The notes under the pieces: generated by a model
The model's database searches: none
What the model saw: only the letters and a program-made list of their open reading frames with translations
What the model was told of the DNA's origin: nothing
Made by a program: the position numbers and the translations under genes
NCBI GenBank assembly: GCA_013361075.1
Contig: JABWAJ010000098.1
Location: forward strand, 1-19,310
Reading direction: 5' to 3'
Source of the DNA: Saprospiraceae bacterium
GTDB lineage: Bacteria; Bacteroidota; Bacteroidia; Chitinophagales; Saprospiraceae
Length of the DNA stretch: 19,310 nucleotides
Shown: in pieces, positions 14,587-19,310 of the stretch
Layout of the letters: each line of letters starts with the position of its first letter
Numbering within the stretch: the first letter of the stretch is position 1

Positions 14587-17500
14587 ATGACAAAACGAAT
14601 CTTCCTCCTCATTTTTGCCCTTGCTTCCTTTTTTACCACTGAAGCCCAACGCACGAAAAAGGCCGCTCCAACGCCTTCACCGGCCCCAACTGCGGCTGCC
14701 CCTGACCTCAATGCTTTTTTCAAACCCGTAAAATGGCGCAGCATCGGTCCATTTCGCGGCGGTCGCTCCGTGACCGCTACCGGCGTCATTGGAGACATCG
14801 GTACGTACTACATGGGCACTACTGGCGGCGGCCTTTGGAAAACAGATGATATGGGCATTACCTGGAAAAATATTTCGGATGGGTATTTCAAAACGGGCTC
14901 GGTTGGTGCCGTTGCTGTTTCAGAAAGCGACCCGAATGTGGTTTATGTGGGCATGGGCGAACACGCGGTGCGCGGCGTGATGACACACCACGGCGATGGC
15001 GTGTACAAATCCACCGACGCCGGGAAAACCTGGAAAAAAATGGGCCTGGACCTGACGCAGCACATCGCCCGCATTGCCATCCATCCTAAAGACCCGAATA
15101 CGGTTTTTGTAGCTGCACAAGGTGCCCTTTACGGCAAATCGCCCGAACGCGGCGTGTACAAATCCACCGACGGCGGCGTTACCTGGAACAAGATCCTGTA
15201 TGTTGACGACAAAACGGGGTGCGTGGAACTGTCCATGGACATGAACAACCCACTCGTGCTCTACGCAGCGATGAACGAATACGGGCGTCTTCCGTGGAAA
15301 GTCATCAGTGGCGGCGCAGGCAGCGGCTTGTATAAAACGACCGACGGCGGCGCCACCTGGAATAAAATTCAGGAGGGCTTGCCAAAAGAACTGGGCAAAA
15401 TGGCCGTGGCAGTATGCCGTTCCAATTCCGACCGCGTTTATGTACTGGTCGAAAGTGATTCCGACAAGGAACAGGGCGGCTTGTTTGTCTCCTCCAACGC
15501 AGGCAAAAGCTGGTCGAAGGTATCCAACGACCACCGCCTGGTTCAGCGCGCCTGGTATTACATCGAGTTGTTCACCGACCCGAAAAACGAACATGCGATT
15601 TATGTACTGAGCGCCCCGGCATTGCGCTCGATTGACGGTGGAAAAACCTGGGAGGAAATTACCGGCACCCACGGCGATTTTCACGACTTGTGGATCAATC
15701 CCCACAACCCCAAAAACATGATCATTGCCAACGATGGTGGCGCTGCCATCTCGATCAACCATGGTAAAACCTGGTCCCGACAGGACAACATGCCTACCGC
15801 TCAGCTTTACCGCATCAACGTGGACAACGGATTCCCTTACCGCATTTATGCTGGCCAGCAGGACAATTCTTCTGTGTCCATTGCCAGCCAGGAATTGGGT
15901 AGCGGCGGCATCACTACGGAAAGCTGGACCTATTCTGCGGGTGGAGAAAGCGCTTTTCTCGCTTTCAACCCTGACGATCCGCGCTATGTACTGGGCGGCA
16001 GCTACCTCGGTACCATCGAAGTGCTGGATACCAAAGCAAAAGCCGGCACCGATATTATGGCAGCACCCATCGAATACCTTGGTCGCGATGCCAAAGACAT
16101 GAAATACCGCTACAACTGGAATGCCCCCATCATCTGGTCGAAACACGAACCGGACACCTACTACCACGGTGCCCAATACCTGCTGCGCACCCGCGATATG
16201 GGCCGCACGTGGACGGAAGTGTCACCCGATCTGACCCGCAACGAAAAAGAAAAGCAGGGCAAAGGCGGCGGGCCTTATACCAACGAAGCAGTTGGCGCGG
16301 AAAACTACGGCACGCTGAGTTATGTAATGGAATCACCGCATGAAAAAGGCGTTATCTGGACCGCCAGTGACGATGGCTACCTGCACCTGACGAAAGACAA
16401 CTGCGCAACCTGGCAAAATGTGACCCCGGCAGGGTTGGCCGAGTGCCTGATCAACGCCATTGAAGTGTCGCCACACGATCCGGCTACGGTCTATATTGCG
16501 ACAACCCGTTATAAGTTCAATGACCATACGCCTGGTTTGTACAAAACCACCGACTACGGCAAAACCTGGACCAACATCAGCAACGGCATCCCCAATGGCG
16601 CTTTTACGCGCGTGGTGCGGGAAGACGACCAGCGCAGGGATTTGTTGTTTGCGGGGACAGAAACAGGCCTTTACCTGTCGTGGAACGGCGGCAAAAACTG
16701 GTCGCCTTTCCAATTGAATTTGCCCGTCACGCCCATCACGGACCTGCGGGTGCATCAGGGCGACCTCATTGCCTCTACTTCAGGCCGGTCGTTCTGGATT
16801 CTGGACGATCTGGCTTTGGTGCGTCAGTACAGTCCGATGACCGGGGGTTTTGGCTTGTTTGAACCGGCGCCGGTCATGCTGGTCAATGGATACAGCGAGT
16901 TGAACGGGTCTTCGCCTGATTTTGACGGCACGAATCCGGAACAGGGCGTAAATCCTGCTACAGGCGCAGTACTTTATTACCACCTGCCCGAACTGGGACC
17001 CACGGATATTCTGGAAATGGAAATCCGGGATGCACAGGGCAACTTCGTGCGCAGCTTTAGCTCGAAAGCCGACTCTACCTTCCAGGCATACGACGGTGGC
17101 CCGTCTGCCGAACCGGTTCTCAGCAAAAACAAGGGCCTCAACCGCTTTGTCTGGAACCTGCGCCACGCCACGGCACCGGGGGTGCCGGGTGTTTATATGG
17201 AAGTTAATTACAATGGCCACAAAGTGCCACCGGGAACGTATACCGTTAGTCTTAAATCGGGAGCCTACTCGGCCAGCACCAGGGTTGAAGTCACCCCCAA
17301 TCCGCTTTACCCGACCGACGCAAAAACTTATCAGGAATACCACACCCTGATGAGCCGCATGGAAGCGGAAGGGGCCGCCATGCACCGCATGGTGAATGCC
17401 CTTTATGCCAAACGGGGCCAGTTGGAAAACCTGCTGGCTACCCTGACACCCGAAAAACACAGCGCCCTCCGGCAAGATGGCCAGGCTTTGGTGCAGCGCA

Positions 17501-17778
17501 TGAAGCAATGGGACGAAGACATGGTGCAGCGCAAATCAAAAGCCTACGACGATGTGGAAAATTTTCCGAATAAATTCACGGCCAATTATTTCTTTATGAT
17601 CAACCACACCGAAAGCGATATCCCCCGCGTGAATAAGTCTTCATTAGACCGATTGGCTGAACTGACGACTGAGTGGACGACACTACGGGCGCGCGGCGAA
17701 ACGTTCCTAAACCAGGATTTGCCTGCTTTGAACAAACGTTTGTGGGAAGCGGGCGTTGGGGCGGTTTGGATGGAGTAA
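14587..17778 (+). CDS. Large secreted Asp-box (VPS10/sortilin-like) exoprotein
   Basis: A 1063-residue protein with a signal peptide (IFLLIFALASFFTTEAQ) and a Pro/Ala-rich linker (23-40). The mature part begins WRSIGPFRGGRSVTATGV, diagnostic of a common Bacteroidota family often labelled glycosyl hydrolase or BNR/WD40-like protein of 1000-1100 residues. About eleven Asp-box turns (S/T-x-D-x-G-x-T-W) can be counted, among them TDDMGITW, STDAGKTW, STDGGVTW, TTDGGATW, SIDGGKTW, TRDMGRTW and TTDYGKTW, giving two propellers. After about residue 750 follow a beta domain (EMEIRDAQGNFVRSF) and a helical end (YHTLMSRMEAEGAAMHRM). No T9SS domain is visible. Enzymatic activity is not demonstrable from the sequence. 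It is followed 12 bp later by a DinB-like gene. Confidence 0.92.
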   Translation: MTKRIFLLIFALASFFTTEAQRTKKAAPTPSPAPTAAAPDLNAFFKPVKWRSIGPFRGGRSVTATGVIGDIGTYYMGTTGGGLWKTDDMGITWKNISDGYFKTGSVGAVAVSESDPNVVYVGMGEHAVRGVMTHHGDGVYKSTDAGKTWKKMGLDLTQHIARIAIHPKDPNTVFVAAQGALYGKSPERGVYKSTDGGVTWNKILYVDDKTGCVELSMDMNNPLVLYAAMNEYGRLPWKVISGGAGSGLYKTTDGGATWNKIQEGLPKELGKMAVAVCRSNSDRVYVLVESDSDKEQGGLFVSSNAGKSWSKVSNDHRLVQRAWYYIELFTDPKNEHAIYVLSAPALRSIDGGKTWEEITGTHGDFHDLWINPHNPKNMIIANDGGAAISINHGKTWSRQDNMPTAQLYRINVDNGFPYRIYAGQQDNSSVSIASQELGSGGITTESWTYSAGGESAFLAFNPDDPRYVLGGSYLGTIEVLDTKAKAGTDIMAAPIEYLGRDAKDMKYRYNWNAPIIWSKHEPDTYYHGAQYLLRTRDMGRTWTEVSPDLTRNEKEKQGKGGGPYTNEAVGAENYGTLSYVMESPHEKGVIWTASDDGYLHLTKDNCATWQNVTPAGLAECLINAIEVSPHDPATVYIATTRYKFNDHTPGLYKTTDYGKTWTNISNGIPNGAFTRVVREDDQRRDLLFAGTETGLYLSWNGGKNWSPFQLNLPVTPITDLRVHQGDLIASTSGRSFWILDDLALVRQYSPMTGGFGLFEPAPVMLVNGYSELNGSSPDFDGTNPEQGVNPATGAVLYYHLPELGPTDILEMEIRDAQGNFVRSFSSKADSTFQAYDGGPSAEPVLSKNKGLNRFVWNLRHATAPGVPGVYMEVNYNGHKVPPGTYTVSLKSGAYSASTRVEVTPNPLYPTDAKTYQEYHTLMSRMEAEGAAMHRMVNALYAKRGQLENLLATLTPEKHSALRQDGQALVQRMKQWDEDMVQRKSKAYDDVENFPNKFTANYFFMINHTESDIPRVNKSSLDRLAELTTEWTTLRARGETFLNQDLPALNKRLWEAGVGAVWME

Positions 17779-17790
17779 ATACTATCCTGC

Positions 17791-18312
17791 ATGGGAATTC
17801 AAAATTTCAACCAAACCATTGATGTCTGGATCAATGGTTTGGCCCAATATGATTTTGACCAACTGCGCACCAAACCGGCGCAGAACAGCTGGTCCCTAGG
17901 GCAGGTCTACATGCACCTGCTTGAAAATACCGGCTATTTTATTGAACAGGTGCAAATCTGTATCGCTAACGACGACCACACGTGTGAAGAGGCATTGCCA
18001 GCAGGGAAAATGATGTTGTTAAATCAGGATTTTCCGGATGAAGCCCTCGAAGGACCACCGGAAAATGCGGATACGCCACAACCGGAGAGCATGGAACAAC
18101 TGCTGAACAGCCTGATTCAACTGAAAGAAGACGCCAGGAATGCAGGTGTTTTGATGGCAGAAAGCCGGTTCAACGGCAAAACCAAACACCCTGGTCTGGG
18201 CTATTTCAATGCGAGCGAATGGCTGCAATTTGCAGAAATGCACCTTCGCCATCATCTGAGGCAAAAAAAACGGATAGATGAGTTTTTGAAAACCAATTTT
18301 AAGTCAGAATAA
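17791..18312 (+). CDS. DinB superfamily protein
   Basis: A 173-residue cytoplasmic protein of the DinB/YfiT four-helix metal-binding fold. It shows an early NSWSLGQVYMHLLENTGYFIEQ (the first His ligand position) and the final helix EWLQFAEMHLRHHLRQKKRIDEFL with the paired histidines of the metal site. Length and helix order fit the superfamily. Some members are thiol-dependent transferases acting with bacillithiol, an interesting link to bshB1 in this window, but the connection is only inferred. It lies 12 bp after the large exoprotein gene and 1 bp before the next gene, so it is probably cotranscribed. Confidence 0.85.
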   Translation: MGIQNFNQTIDVWINGLAQYDFDQLRTKPAQNSWSLGQVYMHLLENTGYFIEQVQICIANDDHTCEEALPAGKMMLLNQDFPDEALEGPPENADTPQPESMEQLLNSLIQLKEDARNAGVLMAESRFNGKTKHPGLGYFNASEWLQFAEMHLRHHLRQKKRIDEFLKTNFKSE

Positions 18313-18313
18313 A

Positions 18314-19310
18314 ATGAAAAAAATAATACTTATTGGGGGATTATTTATTGCAGCCATCTTTCCGGGTAAGGCACAACACAGTAAACCTGCCATCCCACCC
18401 ACAGCAAAAATAGTAAGCCAGGGTAAAAAATCGCCTGAATTTACTACCGGTTTGCTGGGAGAAATCACCCCCGTTTCGGTAGACTTAACCTGGAAACCCC
18501 TTTTGACCAAAATGCGCGTGCGGCACGAGTCGGAAAACAACGAAAAACTGGGACGCATCAAAGCAGAAAAAGGATTGCTCAAAAACAATGCAGGTGCTAA
18601 AAATCAGGACGAAGAACCTGTTGCCGATCCCGTAGTGGTGACCCCTGTTGTGGGCGCTAATTTTCCGGGCAATACGAATACCGGCTATTCGCCCTTAGAC
18701 AATTCAATTGCCATTTCCAACGGCGGAAAAATTGTTAGTGTGGCCAACAATTCTATTGAATTTTACAACACAAACGGGGCACTTACCTACTCCAACACCA
18801 TTGATGGCTTTTTTAATGACCCTGAAATTACCAGCGTTTGCGACCCGGTAGTGATTTATGACAGCGGTGCAGACAAATTTATTTTTTTTGCTCAGGAGTG
18901 CTCAGGCTTTTCCTCAAACACAGCTTTGCTCATTTGTTTTTCACAATCCAATAACCCCAATGGCAATTGGTGGCGATACAAATTAACCGGAAACCCGGTT
19001 GGCAACAATACCTGGTTCGATTACCCCAAAATTGCTGTTTCCAATAACGAATTGTACATCACCGGAAATTCCTTCAGCAACGATGGTGTTTTTCAGGAAG
19101 CCCTCTTGTATCAGATTAATAAAAATGACGGATTCAACGGCCTTTCCCTGAATTGGCAATACTGGTATGACATCACAGCCAATCCGTTCACCCTGCTTCC
19201 GGTTTCTTATGGCCAGCAAGGCAACTACGGCCCGGGCTGCTCGACGGTCGGCGCTCCGCCCGCCTACCACACCGAATACGCGTTTTCGGTGGGCGCGCTC
19301 AACCACCGCG
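18314..19310 (+). CDS. Secreted protein with predicted beta-propeller (3' partial)
   Basis: The frame opens at ATG 18314, 1 bp after the preceding stop, and runs off the right edge (332 codons seen). A signal peptide (KKIILIGGLFIAAIFPGKAQ) is followed by a low-complexity charged linker (about residues 60-110). A domain beginning FPGNTNTGYSPLDNSIAISNGGKIVSV and continuing DPEITSVCDPVVIYDSGADKFIFF, then NTWFDYPKIAVSNNELYITGNSF, reads like propeller blades of large Bacteroidota exoproteins. A C-terminal T9SS domain is likely but lies outside the window. Function unknown. Confidence 0.82.
   Translation, partial: MKKIILIGGLFIAAIFPGKAQHSKPAIPPTAKIVSQGKKSPEFTTGLLGEITPVSVDLTWKPLLTKMRVRHESENNEKLGRIKAEKGLLKNNAGAKNQDEEPVADPVVVTPVVGANFPGNTNTGYSPLDNSIAISNGGKIVSVANNSIEFYNTNGALTYSNTIDGFFNDPEITSVCDPVVIYDSGADKFIFFAQECSGFSSNTALLICFSQSNNPNGNWWRYKLTGNPVGNNTWFDYPKIAVSNNELYITGNSFSNDGVFQEALLYQINKNDGFNGLSLNWQYWYDITANPFTLLPVSYGQQGNYGPGCSTVGAPPAYHTEYAFSVGALNHR

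Noticed and set aside
14920..16176. 418-codon frame antisense to the large Asp-box gene
   Set aside because: Composition is a shadow of the GC-rich codon pattern of the + strand gene (repeated GG, F, V patches mirror the Asp boxes), and it has no start context.
17500..17778. T9SS sorting domain at the end of the 1063-residue exoprotein
   Set aside because: The end is helical (LNKRLWEAGVGAVWME) with no NP-x-G or G-x-Y strand pattern.

Overview
The window looks like chromosomal DNA from a Bacteroidota bacterium, probably of the Saprospiria type. The evidence is a secreted beta-propeller protein ending in a type IX secretion (T9SS) sorting domain, a bacillithiol deacetylase (BshB1), a large Asp-box (BNR/sortilin-like) exoprotein, weak or absent Shine-Dalgarno sequences, and candidate TAnnTTTG -7 promoter elements. 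The lineage is an inference from gene content only.

Left part (1-4082, + strand) is the unusual region. A ketosynthase-like gene runs in from the left edge. It keeps the active-site Cys motif but lacks the His/Lys-bearing C-terminal third of the fold, and ends instead in a HEAT-like tail. Four small intact genes follow (1942-4082). All are related to that tail and share two landmarks: an [E/Q/T]-W-H motif and a later K-C-x-[Y/W]-A-[I/L]-A motif opening a HEAT-like helical repeat. Between the chimera and the array lies a 5'-truncated copy of the third small gene, about 95% identical over about 205 bp. Tandem diverged paralogues, an orphan 3' fragment and a C-terminal fusion together resemble the cassette shuffling known from polymorphic-toxin immunity arrays. 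No toxin domain is recognised here, so an immunity role is only a hypothesis.

Central part on the - strand (4084-8727) holds, in transcription order: a secreted protein with a duplicated beta-rich domain, a small single-pass membrane protein, bshB1, murF and a DUF4291 gene. bshB1 and murF are 31 bp apart and probably cotranscribed. The DUF4291 gene converges on the small-gene array with a 1-bp gap.

Right part on the + strand (9168-19310) holds two acetyltransferase-fold genes, the T9SS beta-propeller protein, a DinB/DUF1572 pseudogene with an internal deletion, an AT-rich Asp-box lipoprotein gene, a 1063-residue Asp-box exoprotein, an intact DinB-like gene, and a secreted protein that runs off the right edge. 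The lipoprotein gene and the big exoprotein share the Asp-box theme. The last three genes are closely spaced (12 bp, then 1 bp) and may form a transcription unit. No rRNA, tRNA, CRISPR array, transposase or integrase was found.
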